Assembly: GCA_022695795.1 (NCBI GenBank)
Contig: MU404128.1
Location: 1 to 64,000 of the forward strand
Direction of reading: 5' to 3'
DNA length: 64,000 bases
DNA from: Biscogniauxia marginata
Taxonomy: Eukaryota; Ascomycota; Sordariomycetes; Xylariales; Xylariaceae
Below the pieces are notes generated by a model. The model did not search any database and was not told the DNA's origin. It saw only the letters and a list, made by a program, of their open reading frames with translations. Position 1 is the first letter of the stretch. Each line of letters starts with the position of its first letter. Positions 34,391 to 46,079 of the stretch are shown here, in pieces. The position numbers and the translations under genes were made by a program.

Positions 34391-35388
34391 GCATATAATA
34401 AATAGCACGTAAGCAGCCAAGACGCCGGAGTTTATGAATCATAATGGTTCATGCATACAGCCTTCTTCAGCTTTCCCTATCATCCATCAATCACAAAGGG
34501 GGTTTCTCTCTTTCATCTTTTTTTTCCACTGCCAAGGAATGAATCATAATTATTCATGTCCCGCCAAGCCCGCCCCTTTTCCTTACTGAAACCTAGCCTA
34601 CGCTCTGCAGAACTAAGCAGGTTAACCTAGACATGACGTGTTTACTTACATTTGGGGGGTGGCCTTTCGCACAATGAACCAAAGGAATCGCGCGTTCTAA
34701 CAAGAAGAAGGAATACACAGGTACGTAAGCAAGAGCGGGAGAGGGAGCGGAAGTAGGAGTTCGAGTGGCAGTCTATGTAAGGTAGATAGATGGTTCATTC
34801 TGGGCACATTCAGTGTTCAGACTGATTCATAATAAATCATCGTAGCATCATGGCAATTGGGGGAGTAGTCAGAGGATAAGAATTAATATCTAGATGCAAA
34901 ATCGAAGAATACCTATATATATAAAAAGGGAGACGGGTTAAGTCTGAGAAGCAACAGTTTGAATAGATGATAGATAGAGATCTAGGTAGGTAGTCAGAAT
35001 ACCAACAGACAGTTAAATCGACTTCCAAGATGTCGTCCGAATTCAAACAATAGTAACGCGGTGAAATAATATATTCGGTACGTTGCCACGATTCGGGGAG
35101 TTTGGAAATATCAACGGCCTGGCCCCCAACCCCCCTGAACAGCCCATATCAACGAAATCCATGATGACAATCCGTTCCCTATACCGAAAGAACAACCCTG
35201 CTATGAGTAGCACTAGCCAATTCATATGCAGAGATATCGTGAGCAGAAGAAGCACGAGCCGACATCGTCTGAGAAACAATAATCATATACAATCTCTCTT
35301 TAAGATTCTAAACTACCCGAAAGCACTAGACGACTAACTGCCACAAATCACAAAGCAAGTATGAACTCCAAAGAAACCGAACCGTTTA

Positions 35389-36451
35389 TCAACTACGCCG
35401 CTCGGCACCCTCGGCACCCTTCCCATGCTTCGAATTCGAGTTCATCTGCAGCATACTACGCAGGGCCGCGGCCTCGGCCTCCTGGCGTGCGAGGCGCAGG
35501 CGCAGGTCATCGCGCTCCTCCTTGATCTCCTGCAGCTCTGTCTCGAGCTCGTTGATGCGGTCGATGCGCTTCTGGCGGTACTTGCGAGCGGCGACATTGT
35601 TGCGCTGACGCTTTAGGGCCGTCACGGGATCGACGTCGTCGACATCATCAGCTTGAGGAGAGCGACGTTTGTTGCTGTTGCTGCTACTGCTATTATAGTC
35701 CGGTTGCTGCGTTTGGCCGCCCTGTCTGGAAGATGATGACACTGCTGAAGGTGGAGATGTAGGAAACGCATTCGATACGTTTGACATCGTAGCTGTCGTT
35801 GCTGTCGACGTGGTTGGTATACTCGAATCTAGTTGTGGTGCTGCTAATGCCGTGGGTGGTGGCGGCTGATTGAATAGGAAAGTTGAGTCACACGCGGGTA
35901 GTAGGTCTAAGGTAATAGTAATGTTAGTAAAGACCATAAGAGCTAAGAGATCCATCTTAGTCGTGATTAGGACGAAAAGGCATACCATCTAGATCTCCGG
36001 CTGGCATAGCAGTTCCGAGGATTGGTGTGTCATTCGCAGACGAGGCCAAGCTCGGAACCGACCATTCTTCCATTCCTCCCCCCCCTCCTCCCCCTATACT
36101 CATTGTCGTGCTCCCGCCATCCAATCCATAGAGCCAACCATCACCATTGACTGTCCCCGCGAAAGGCGGCTCCGCAAGCGAGCCGACTCCGATCGACTGG
36201 AAGAGGTTGTCTACGGACCCTAGTAGGGCGTAGCTATTCCCCCAGTCGAAATCGAAGTTGAAGTAATGGTTAGGTTGGCTCGAGGTCTCGGATGCGCTGA
36301 CATGGTGGGCAGCTGCTGGAGACGACGGGACTAATGGCCGGAACGGCGAATGCGATGGTGGCTTCCATGGCGATATGTTATGATGGCCTCCTCTCGAGGC
36401 CTGGTGGAAACTATCTAGACAATCTAGGGTTATTGTACCGGCGCCGTTCTC
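35389..36451 (-). CDS. bZIP transcription factor, 5' end unresolved
   Basis: The last exon, 35906-35389, encodes a Ser/Gln-rich linker and a bZIP: basic region ALKRQRNNVAARKYRQKR (Asn-x2-Ala-Ala-Arg) followed by heptad leucines from INELETELQEIKEERDDLRL, ending soon after. The exon before it ends at 35986 and is open back to a stop at 36454; its text (PNHYFNFDFDWGNSYALLG) looks like an acidic/aromatic activation domain. The basic-region type DPxxALKRxRN is shared with Gcn4/CPC1-like factors of amino-acid control, though the Lys-Tyr-Arg end is unusual for that group. No in-frame ATG exists in the open upstream part until 36103. So either a further 5' exon supplies the start or translation begins there. 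Short upstream frames exist (36564, 36368). Confidence 0.8.
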
Positions 36452-36901
36452 TTATTGAACGGCGGAAAAGTGTGTCCCAATGGAAATGATGGGAATAGAG
36501 AAGGAAGAAAGGAGGAAGAGGGAGGAGAGAGAAAACAGCGGGGAGATGTGCGGGTTTAATTCATTGGACGGTTGCACAGCGCAGCGGCGCAGACTGACTC
36601 GGACAAAGTTGATAGTGAAGTACCTAGGTACTTAACTTACGTAAGGCGGACGGGGCTGCCGGGCTGCTGGCGCTCCGTCACCGCCAACTGCGCAGCCGCG
36701 CCGACTGCTGCGCCCCCCGCCATCTGCCATCCGCCATCCGCCAATTTCATCGCCAAGTTTTACGCAACCTTGCGTACATGGCGCCTATACGCCGTATTCC
36801 GTAGGTAAAACATACATATACCTATACAGAATCAGCTTACCAGTAACACACTGGCGCGCAAAAACCTTCCCCACGACTTCAAGACCGGCAAAGCCCCAAC
36901 A
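36452..36901. promoter_or_regulatory. Shared leader/promoter of bZIP and AP-3 sigma genes
   Basis: Divergent spacer. On the bZIP side it holds a long GA-rich (CT-rich on the coding strand) leader and a two-codon frame ATG-AAT-TAA at 36564-36556. A 16-bp palindrome lies at 36618-36633, and a stretch of CCGCCAT-type repeats at about 36715-36745. Confidence 0.5.
36618..36633. repeat. 16-bp perfect palindrome AAGTACCTAGGTACTT
   Basis: Perfect palindrome of the dispersed TACCTAGGTA type, here inside the divergent promoter. Confidence 0.75.
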
Positions 36902-37566
36902 ATGATCAACGCATTTCTGGTCTTCAACGGCCAGGGTCAGCCCCGTCTGACCAAGTTCTACACCCAACTCGTACGTCGAAGCCCCCCCGATCGACCATAC
37001 CTCGAGGTCCCCGCCGGGTTGTGTTGTTAATCGTTGTCGCCACGGTCCGCCCCCCCCCTTCTTCGCAGGAGACGAGCATGCAGCAGCGCCTGATCTCGGA
37101 GATATTCACCCTCGTCTCGAACCGGCCCAGCGGGGCCTGCAACTTCCTGCCGCTGCCGCCGCTGCTCGCGGCCTCGGGGACGTCGCAGTCGTCGTCGGAG
37201 CCGCACAACGACGTGCCCTCGCTCGTGACGTACCGCAACTACGCGACGCTCTACTTCATCGTCATCTCGACGTCGACCGAGTCGCCGCTGGCCCTGCTCG
37301 ACCTCATCCAGGTCTACGTCGAGTCGCTCGACAAGCTGATCGAGAACGTCTGCGAGCTCGACCTCATCTTCAACTTCGAGACCCTCCACGCCGCCCTGAG
37401 CGAGATGATCGTCGGCGGCGTCGTCGTCGAGACGAACCTCGACCGCATACTCGCCGGCGTCAAGGCCCAGGGGACCGTCACCAAGAGGCCCGTCAACGAG
37501 TCGAAGGGGTCGTCGCTTGCGCCGAGCATTGGACTGGGTGGCCATTTCGTATGGCCTGGTCGGTGA
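36902..37566 (+). CDS. APS3: AP-3 adaptor complex sigma subunit
   Basis: Two exons, 36902-36970 and 37069-37566, giving 188 residues. Starts with the sigma-adaptin signature MINAFLVFNGQGQPRLTKFY and continues through YRNYATLYFIVISTSTESPL, LALLDLIQVYVESLDK, ENVCELDLIFNFETLHAAL and EMIVGGVVVETN, the features that separate AP-3 sigma from AP-1 and AP-2 sigma. AP-3 carries cargo from the Golgi to the vacuole in fungi. A 14-residue Ser-rich insert (LPPLLAASGTSQSSSEP) interrupts the usual sequence before the YRNYATLYF strand, as in other filamentous fungi. The tail ends GGHFVWPGR. The second exon is noticeably GC-rich. The gene is convergent with the small protein gene to its right. Confidence 0.95.
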
Positions 37567-37838
37567 CGCAGCGGCAGGCAGGCGACGGTGGCTAGAGGCG
37601 TTTGGGAGTCGGTAACTCATAGATACGGTATGCGCGAAATTAGGGAATAGAGAGAATGATCATCTTCTGCATTCATAAATTATTATACGGCAAGAATACA
37701 ATTGGTATAATCGTGCTAATGGCGTGATGCGGCTTTTGTTCCCTTTCCCCCCTTCCAAAGCCAAACTCCGACCTATGCAATGTAATGTGAGACCTGTGAT
37801 ACGCAATGGTTGGTTGGATTTCCGATTCGCAGTGGTGG

Positions 37839-38391
37839 TCATTCAGACTCCCGTCGTTCGTGTCTCTTCTCCTGCGAGAGCGCATCGAGCCCTCCCCAGA
37901 ATCTGCTCCGAATCTGAGTAACCGGATTAGTTCTCCATTTCCCCAGCTTGAGTTGTCAGAACGGTAGCTCGGGCAAACACATACCCCTTCGAATGGCTTC
38001 GTTTCCGAGTCCCATTCCATGAACAAGACTGTGTAGATCATGACGACTGCAGTAGTACGCGGTACTTGTCAGTAAAGAACAAATAACTCTTCCAGCAGCG
38101 AATCCAATCCCGCCGTCGCGCCCAAAACTCACAGGACACGCTGAAGAGCTGCGTCAGCTGAATGAATCGATTCCACCGCGGCCGCGCCGTCGCCAGCTTC
38201 GAGCGCCGCTTGTAGCGCCTCTCGAACCGGAACTGCTCCTTCTCGGACAGCTTGGAGAAGTCGGGCGGCCAGACCTTCTTCGGCTTGAAGCGGCCATTGT
38301 AAATGCCCACCAGCGGCGCCTTCGTCGCGCTCCTCAGCTTGGGCGGTACCGGGCTGCTGGTCGCCAGTCGTCGGACTAATGTGGGAAACAT
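37839..38391 (-). CDS. Small mitochondrial-type membrane protein, unknown function
   Basis: Three exons, 38391-38133, 38046-37985 and 37913-37839, giving 131 residues. The N-terminus MFPTLVRRLATSSPVPP has the Arg/Ser composition of a mitochondrial presequence. A basic block follows (RFERRYKRRSKLATARPRW), then a single hydrophobic segment created by splicing (LTQLFSVSFVMIYTVLFMEW), and a charged tail ending QEKRHERRESE. I recognise it as conserved-looking among fungi but cannot name the function; a mitochondrial inner-membrane or ribosome-associated protein would fit. Read without splicing, the frame stops 31 codons after the first donor with an unlikely sequence. Confidence 0.7.
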
Positions 38392-39242
38392 GGTATTTGC
38401 CTGTGTAGAGTGGACGCAAGTTATCGCAATCAATTGATGGGGCTTGGGGGTTTTTTTTTCTGGCGCAGTTAACTGTAATGACGACTTTACTATTTTATTT
38501 CAATTTGGTATATGGCTTAAAAGTAATTATGCATGAAACAAGATGTACATGGTTTAATGCATAATAAAGGGAGGCAACCACAACTCTCTACCAGAGATAC
38601 TGCTCTAGGTCCTTTCCCTACATACCTAAGTACCTTGGTGGTTTTTATGTGAGACACGAATGGCGGTCTACTAGGTCGGTAGATATTGTAAGTTAATCAT
38701 GGCTGGATATATTTGACTGGATATGCATACACCACATGCATATCATCCATATAATTCATTTATCCAGAACATTAAATCATTGTTGTTATTATCGCCAATA
38801 ATAAAATAACCCTTTGTATCCCGTTCCCCTATTTATCCTCTCAGCATACCCAGGAGGCGAAAGTTCCACGGTCACTTATAACAAAGGTATACATTTATTA
38901 CAACAAGATTATCTGCATTATAGAGATGACAGTACATAGACCCTACATGTAAATCATGATAATTATTTGCACTCGTAGAAGCTAGCATCGAGTATTGTAT
39001 GTAGTATGATGAAAAAAGAGACAAACGCTTCGTTGAACAACTAAAATCAGATCTGCCCCCCTAATCTATGGTATCTAATATAGATGATCAAAAGGAAAAG
39101 TTGTTTTTTTCTCTACCTAATATGCGCCCATTGCCTGAGCCGTATAGTCTTTTGACCTCCTCTCGATGGCGACGTACCTATAAATGGCCTCTATGCAACA
39201 CTGAATGGAAAACGACTCCGTGGCGATTGCGTTCAACGCTCA
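38392..39242. other. Intergenic, no gene recognised
   Basis: AT-rich spacer between the promoter of the small protein gene and the 3' end of the 617-residue protein gene. No coding signal. Confidence 0.5.
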
Positions 39243-41188
39243 TCATAGATCGTAAGTTCGTTCCCAGGTAATCCACCAGATTCCCACATTCGCTGCCACG
39301 GCCAGATCCAGCATCTTTAGGCCCTCGTCGTAGATGATGAGTTTTCCCATCTTGGCCCTCTTACCCCTATTTCCCCCACCCGCCTTCTCTCTGCCCAGGC
39401 TCAGATCCAGGTGGAACTCCCCATCGTCACTATCATCGTGACCATGCGCCTTCGCCAGCACCTTATTAAATTGGCTGTGCAGCTGATCCCTCGCCCTGAC
39501 GCCGCCCTCGGTAGATCTCTTCTCGGTAAACAGCTCACTGCTAGGCAGGTTGAACCGCAACTCGCTCACTGTTTGGGTCTTCGTCTTATCTTCCGCATGT
39601 TCCAACTCCGGTCCGTCCACAAGCGGGTTGAAAACTCCACCACCATAGGTAGGGAGAATGTGCCTGCATTTAAGGCTCCTTCCCGCATTGCCTGTCACGA
39701 ACTCACACCGCCCATCCCACGGGCTATTAAACACGTAGCCGCGCGGCTTGAGGCCTGGTGCAGGGTGCGTGATCACTGGAGGTTTACTGCCGTCAAAGTC
39801 TCCCCCGAAGGATCCCACTGACGCCTGACTGTCCGACCGGCCGTGCAGAGTGCGTCTGGATGGCGAGATAGATCGGCCCTCGCCGAGAGAACTTTTACGG
39901 TGAAATCGATCGCGTATATTAGCGGCCAGCGAAGGGGAGTACGCCATCATCACCTGGCGCTCGAAGGCACCCGAGGCTGGAGTTTGCGGATAGAAATCGG
40001 GCACTTGTAGTCTCGACGCAGATGATGAACTCCCGGGGCGTATGTCGAGGCTTGGTCTCATTACGTCCATGCTTGGTCTCATTATATCCATGCTTTGTCT
40101 AGTAGGCATGCCACGAAACTTAGCGTAGCCCGATGTCTCTATATGTATGCTGATGGACGGCGACGGGTGGTGATGTTTGTCATCATTTATAAGTTCAGGA
40201 TTCTCTAATTGGAATGAGGCGATTTTCCCAACATTCCACTGCATCCCTGAAGCCGGATCCCTCCGTATGAGGGTCAGAGAGACGGGGGTGAACGGCCGGC
40301 GCTTAGGTGGCGGGGAAGAGCGATGTTCATCAAAAGGAGTTGGAGCTGGAGGTACATATGGGTCCTCAAGCTGAGCGATGTGTGGTCGGTCCTTGTGTCG
40401 CGGGGGTAGTGGAGGAGGAGGGCCATCATCTGGATATGTGTCGGATGTTGGGTGTTGAACCCCCTGAGGTATTGGCGGCAGGCCGCTTTCGATAGGGTTA
40501 GTAGTTGCTAGCCTTGGACCGAGGGGCTTTCGCCGAATGGAGTTGACGGACGGTGTTCGGGATGGGGTCGACGGCGTTTGGACGGAGATGGGCTTCCGCA
40601 CCGGAGCCACGTGGCCTTGGTTCTCCTTGCCAAACGGCGGTGGGGGCGCAGGATTCCCTGTAGTCGATGACGTCTGATCTGACGTCGTGGGCAGTGGTTT
40701 CCTAGGTATCAGGCTTCTCGGGCTATCATCACTCGACCTAGGAGATGAAGAATGCCTTGACTGGTCTGGAGCCAACAGAGGCTCATCCTCTGGGGAGTCT
40801 AGGTGAACATAATATAGCGAACTGGCGACATCCTCCGCTGTCACGTTCTTGACTTGAGGTTTCAAAGTAGAAAGAATAATGTCTAGGTTCAGTATTAGAC
40901 CTGCCGTCAAGAGAATTTCCAAATAGGTTGCTTCAATGGCCTACCCCTGGTGCCCGGAACCCTCGAGATGTAAAGAGTGAGTGGATCTTGCTTCTCTTCT
41001 GTCGGTTTCTTGGGATATTGAGGAGGGTTTGCGGCGAGATAGTTTATCGAGGCTAATGAACGAGCCTCGACATATTCAGTCATCCTGTTCTGGTGATATG
41101 CAGCCGCCCCGAACGGGCGTAGAAGTCCAGGGAATAATAAGTCGGTGGGGAATTTGAGGTATCCCAGCGCCGTCGAATATCGGTCCAC
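39243..41188 (-). CDS. Conserved fungal protein of unknown function, 617 aa
   Basis: Two exons, 41188-40945 and 40852-39243. Splicing joins ISRVPGTR to VKNVTAEDVASSLYYVHL, and the total length is a multiple of three. The N-terminal 80 residues (LGYLKFPTDLLFPGLLRPFG, then YVEARSLASINYLAANPPQY) and the C-terminal 60 (KMGKLIIYDEGLKMLDLAVA, then ANVGIWWITWERTYDL) are dense and look conserved. Between them are long Pro/Ser-rich disordered stretches and one more ordered stretch (TPVSLTLIRRDPASGMQWNV, then FQLENPELIN, ISIHIETSGYAKFRG). There are no signal peptide or obvious membrane segments except a weakly hydrophobic C-terminal helix. A beta-sandwich, C2-like character is possible. Known to me only as an uncharacterised ascomycete family. 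Confidence 0.8.
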
Positions 41189-43675
41189 TAGCGCACTCCT
41201 CCCAAAGATGAATCGCGGATGTGCAGGGCAATAAGCAGTGAAAGCCCCTGTATAGGTATCTCTTCGGTATGAAAGTTGTGTGTAGAGACTAGCACTACTG
41301 TTTTCTGTGTTTGTTTATTGCTTCGTGACGATCGATGCTGCGGTGAGTTGTCCAGCGGAGAATCGGGCTTTAAATATGGAAACACGACAGGACCTCGGGG
41401 TTGTCAGGCAGGGACGCTACCTACCGACGTGAAAAAAGATGTTTGATAATCCCGAGAGGCTCAGAGACAGTTAATGCCACGTTGGCTATGAATAGCATCA
41501 GGTACAAAAAGTGTTATTATCTAGTCGCGATTGGTGCTCATAGCATAGGTCGCATCTTTCAAGCATGAATGTGACGCTGTGAATGGCAATGAGACTGCGT
41601 CAGCGTCGAGGCTGTGTTTGATGTCTATTTAGCGCGGGACAATGCTTTCCCATAATTGCATACAGGCCGGTCTAATGCAATAAACAAGTAGTTCCCCATA
41701 TCCATGTACCCCCTCCCTAGATCCACGGTAGGTTTATGGAGAGACTGGAATAGATCCCGATTGAGGCAGGTCGAGGTTTGTACTGTAAACATTGAATAGG
41801 CACCTTAGGTACCTACCATTTTTATGTATCAACTTCAACCAACAAGGAATTAAGTGCAAAACAAATAAAAGCCATAAAATTTCACCAAATTCATTTTGTT
41901 ACTTATTCAAAAACACTTTCATAGCTTCTAACTACCTAATCCAGGATTAATTCGGCTTCTAACTGAACCGTCAAATGTTCATTTGTGCTGGCCCTGGTAC
42001 AACACATCGCTATAGTTATCCACTATAGCTCTAGTTGGCCAAACCCGTGTACGATATTATCTTTGTTAGTCTATTCGGGACACCAATGCCATCAAGCTGC
42101 AAGCTTGGCGAATAAAAGGCATGCATCCCGAGCCCCTGGCAGGCACGTTGGGAGACAAGCGTAAATATATCTTGACAGCCTATGCGAGATGATTTTCCTC
42201 GAAGCCCAACTCGGCGGGCGATGACAAAGGAGTGTGTATAGACGCGTAGACGAACGCATATAGTATCTCGCTACATTTAGACACTGCGGTGGTGGGATCA
42301 AACTAAGTATATTGATAAAAGTATTATCAGTTTCAATGCTCCTGTTGCCATCTCAGCATCAGCTTTATTAGTTTTACCTATCAGATCTAAGTATCAGTGA
42401 AACAATTCGCCGTTAGTAGGATAGGGGAGATATTGAGTAACATGAAAGAATATGCCTATGTTCTATTCAGTGCTATAGGCCAAAATCGAGAGAAGCCCCT
42501 ATGGACTCTGATACTTAGGGACTAGCGAATATAATCCAGTTTCTTTAGGGTTACTAACGAGGCGATTCCAATATTATTGCTCTTATTGAAGGTTCTATCG
42601 GCTACCTATGATTACATGCAAGATATCACGTTATGATTTTCTCTGTTAGACGTTATTTATTTTTAAATATCTCCTGTTTATTTTGCATTCTCCCGCACGA
42701 AAATGTTTGATCGCTGGGCACAGCCTGTCACCACCACGCGTTGGGATTGCCTAGCACACGCCGTGCCACTTCTATATTGATATTACTCTTTATGATAGAA
42801 ATCATCGTATGGTACCTGTATCCTCATATCCAAGTCAACACGTTATTAGGGAGAGAAGAAAGAAAGAAGCAAGTCAACATATTCCCCGTGTTGCTACCTA
42901 GGTAGTTTGGGGATCGACTATATTTTTATCGGTATATTATATACACATCTCAACAACCTTTCACTATCCTGTGCTGTTTTTATATACCGTATTGCAATTT
43001 CTAGAGTGTCATGTGAAAAGCCATCATTAACCTCCTATTTTGCGATCAACGTTTTAATATCCAAAGTAAACCGGGAGGTAGTCATCAATACTGTTCTTGG
43101 TGCCAAATAACATTGTTCGATATGAGGTATATTTTTAAGTTCTTCACCATGTTTCAAGGCTACGATGAAGGTTGTATCACATCTACCTTGTGGGAACACA
43201 ACATACCTAAGCAACGGAGCCAGGGCAAAGACTCCCCGCGCTGCCTGTCTCCAAGTCAAGTATTTATCCTCATCTGCCTTGTACCACCCACGTGGGTGTT
43301 CGACAAGACGGAGTATATGTGTACATCCTCTCTCTGCCTAGCTGGAGGTAGGTTAGGTACATATCATTGGGGAAGCACAAAGTGGCGCAGCACGTACTCT
43401 AATAATTTAACGGCCTGGGCCGCTTTGTCGCCTAGATGCCCCCGGGGCTAAGACGATGCTGCCTGGACTTACCTAACCTAAACTTGAATAATTAGGTTAG
43501 CTACCTCCTATTGAATCCTCTTAAAGTGAAGCTTAGGTCTATTTGATATAAGAAGTCTGCTACGTTTGACTTCTCATCTTTATTTGCTTTTTGATCTTTG
43601 CATCTCTATGCCCACCACAGAGCCACGCATCGGCCTCTACGTTGTCTTTGGGTTTATTCTTTCGCTTCATTTACA
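41189..43675. other. Divergent intergenic region, gene-poor
   Basis: About 2.5 kb between the 617-aa protein gene and the metallopeptidase-like gene. No gene recognised. It holds dispersed palindromes (AGGTACCT near 41807 and CTACCTAGGTAG at 42894-42905) and pyrimidine-rich leaders near both genes. Confidence 0.5.
42894..42905. repeat. 12-bp palindrome CTACCTAGGTAG
   Basis: Another member of the dispersed TACCTAGGTA palindrome set. Confidence 0.65.
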
Positions 43676-46079
43676 ATGGCATCTGAATCCAGCCCCCGGG
43701 CAAGGCTGCAGGTTACAAACCTGACCGACCAGGAGACCGTATATCACCGTTGTCTGCTAGCCACCGGCACATGTCATGATTATCTAGATGCCGAAGACTT
43801 TGTGGCCGTCAAGGCGAGAGATGGGTTCGGCCGTCCTGCGGTTCAGCAGAATTGGCCGGTTGCCAACGGCTCCTTCAAGTGCCTCCTGATGTTACAGCCC
43901 GGTCCGAACAGGGTCGACTTCGAACTATACCACAAAGGCAATTTCTGCGGCTCCCAACGGCTCGTCGTGCAATACCAGCCTCTGTTGCAGTTACCACCGC
44001 TCCACCTAGCAATTATGGTGGCCAAGGACTCGCCTCTCCTCATGGACTGCCCGCCGACAAAGCGTGGCGCTATCAGCAGCGCCCACAGTAGCCTAGACGC
44101 CGCGATCGTGAAGTTGAGGATGGCGGCCTATATGTGGCAAGCACTCGTCGCCGAGGACCTCCAGCTTCGCGGTCTGGGGAGAAGAAGCTTCCGACTTGAT
44201 GAAGAATGGGGCCCCGACACTACAACTGCATCGTCTCTCCAGCGCGATCCCAGTGCCGCCAAGATGGATGCCGTTGCTAAAGTGCACGTCATCCGAAGCG
44301 AGAAGACCGTAGCAGAGTTACGGGACGCGGACGTTGCGCAGCAGAATCACCGTGGACGCGGACGTGACGACCTGTACAAATATTTCGAACAATCTCTCGC
44401 TGCTCACGGCTCGCCGTTCATCGGCACGGCCCGCCCGGTAGTCGCCGGCATGATCCTGGATACTCACTATTCTATCGACCAATCGCTCATCCTCGGGCAT
44501 GCTGCCATCGGGCGGCACAACCGTAGTGGGCTGTCGTTGGGAATCTTTGGCAGCCATACCGCTTATGCCTGGCCTCGATTCATGGAGGAAATCCCGAGTT
44601 GCTTGCTCGACCTGGCGCCCACGGGCGACGCCGTAGCTAACGACCGCGGGCAGTGCTCGAATATGCAGAGTGCATGCTGTCTTGGCCAAGGCGGAATGCT
44701 TGAGGAGGTTCAGCGTGCTTTCGGGGCATCTGACATTACCGGGGGCAAGAGCGGAGGCTATGCCAAGTCATGGAGTAGTACATTTCTCTCACACAGAAAT
44801 AGCACGAGCCAAGCGCTGTCTTCCATAGGATGGGGCCTTCAAGGCGCCTTGCAAGTCGCGACAACAGACCATTTCCGACTCCCGGGCGACGCACGACTAA
44901 CCCCCGCGCAACTTGCCAGCGATGTATCGGTCCGCTGCGTGCTCAACGAGAACGACGCGCCATGCTTGGAGGTGACTTGCCTGGCGGGCCTCGCCCGGGT
45001 GCGGTTCACCAGCGACGCCGATAAGGTCGTCAAGGAGGTCGACTTCTGCAGTAAGAAAAGCGGCAGCCTCGACAACTCGATTAACGTAGGCCCCACAAAG
45101 TACCTCCTGAGCACCGAAGAGCTCGAGAGGGAGTTCGACCGATCGGAACACATCGGCGTCGAAGCGCTCGGCATGCACGGTAAGCTCCACAGCGTCCGGA
45201 GCCTGTGGCTCCTCCTCGCCGACACGCCCTTCATCAAGGTGCCGGGCACGTCGCTGGTGCTCTCCAAGCGCTCGGTCAAGTCGGCGCAGCTCGAGCGGGC
45301 GGGCGCGGCGGACCGGCCCTGGTGGCAGTGGGCGCTGCTGCTGAAGCGGCGACACCGCGACAGCGGGTCGCGGCTCGCGTTCGCGAACCGCATCGACCTG
45401 CGCGTCGGCGCGACCATGGACGGCGCCGTGGTGCACTACAGCGACGGCACGCGGTGCAACTGCGGCGTCGCGACGCAGGCGCACTACGGCGGGCACCAGC
45501 ACGAGGACCGCGCGCTGGCCGAGGACGAAGTCTTCGCCATCGCGCGCGTCTCGGTGAACACGGGGTCGTCGCGGCGCAGCTGGGGCAGCCTCGACGGCTG
45601 CCGCATCACGCTCGAGAACGGCGACGCCTGGGGCGCCATCAACGGGGGTGCCGGCCACGCGGTGCAGGACCTCGTGTGCGCCGCCGACGAGCGCATCATC
45701 GGGTTTTACGGGCGTAGCGACACGGGCTCCGGTTTCACGTTCGAGTTCGGCATCATCACGGCGCCGGCGAGCGTGGTCGACAGCGACGAGGGCTTGCCGC
45801 GCGAGGTTTACGATATGCCGGAGCTGATGAACACGGACGGCGGGCAGGTGAGTTTGATCCGTCGTTTTTTGTTTTCCTCTTTCCTCTTGTTCTCTTCTTT
45901 CACCGTATCGTAATCCTACTGAAGGGAGAGGAGGGGTGACCTCAACGAGGTAGGCTAACAGGAGCGGGCTAACCAACCAACCAACCGAATAGGCACAAGC
46001 ATCTAATGGACATCCGGCTTCAGACGGAGGAGATTCGGACTCGGAAATGGCCGATGAAGACGACGACGATGATGAATAA
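43676..46079 (+). CDS. Metallopeptidase-like/jacalin protein with destroyed zinc site
   Basis: Two exons, 43676-45847 and 45993-46079, giving 752 residues with an acidic tail (SEMADEDDDDDE). Residues 1-560 match the fungal putative zinc-metallopeptidase family (yeast YIL108W-like): FKCLLMLQPGPNRVDFEL, AAYMWQALVAEDLQLRGLGR, SFRLDEEWGPDT and SGLSLGIFGSHTAYAWPRF. Residues about 598-698 are a jacalin-type lectin fold (SWGSLDGCRITLENGD, ERIIGFYGRSDTGSGFTFEF). At 343-353, where the family has HExxHxxGxxH, this protein reads EEVQRAFGASD, so all three metal histidines are replaced while Glu344 and Gly350 remain in register. The frame is otherwise intact, so it is probably a pseudoenzyme. Start at 43676 (ACAATGG) is preferred to the in-frame Met at 43598. 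The third quarter is very GC-rich. Confidence 0.85.

Larger units (their letters stand above)
31990..35388. other. Long gene-poor region with simple repeats
   Basis: About 3.4 kb between accessory and core parts. No convincing gene. A polar open stretch at about 32820-33110 in more than one frame resembles no family. Low-complexity features are a poly-A tract near 34195, a CGAT repeat at 34229-34244, a poly-C tract at about 34262-34274, and palindromic TACCTAGGTA-type motifs at 33491 and 34371. Confidence 0.5.

Noticed and set aside
37027..37620. 197-codon minus-strand open frame
   Set aside because: Antisense to the AP-3 sigma gene; Arg/Asp-rich composition caused by the GC-rich exon.
40907..40922. 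Met at 40922 as the start of the 617-aa protein
   Set aside because: It lies in the intron; joining 40945 to 40852 gives a continuous conserved sequence and the correct frame.
44897..45976. 359-codon minus-strand open frame
   Set aside because: It lies opposite the GC-rich third quarter of the metallopeptidase-like gene, is Arg/Val/Ala-rich without family resemblance, and is a typical antisense shadow of GC-rich coding DNA.
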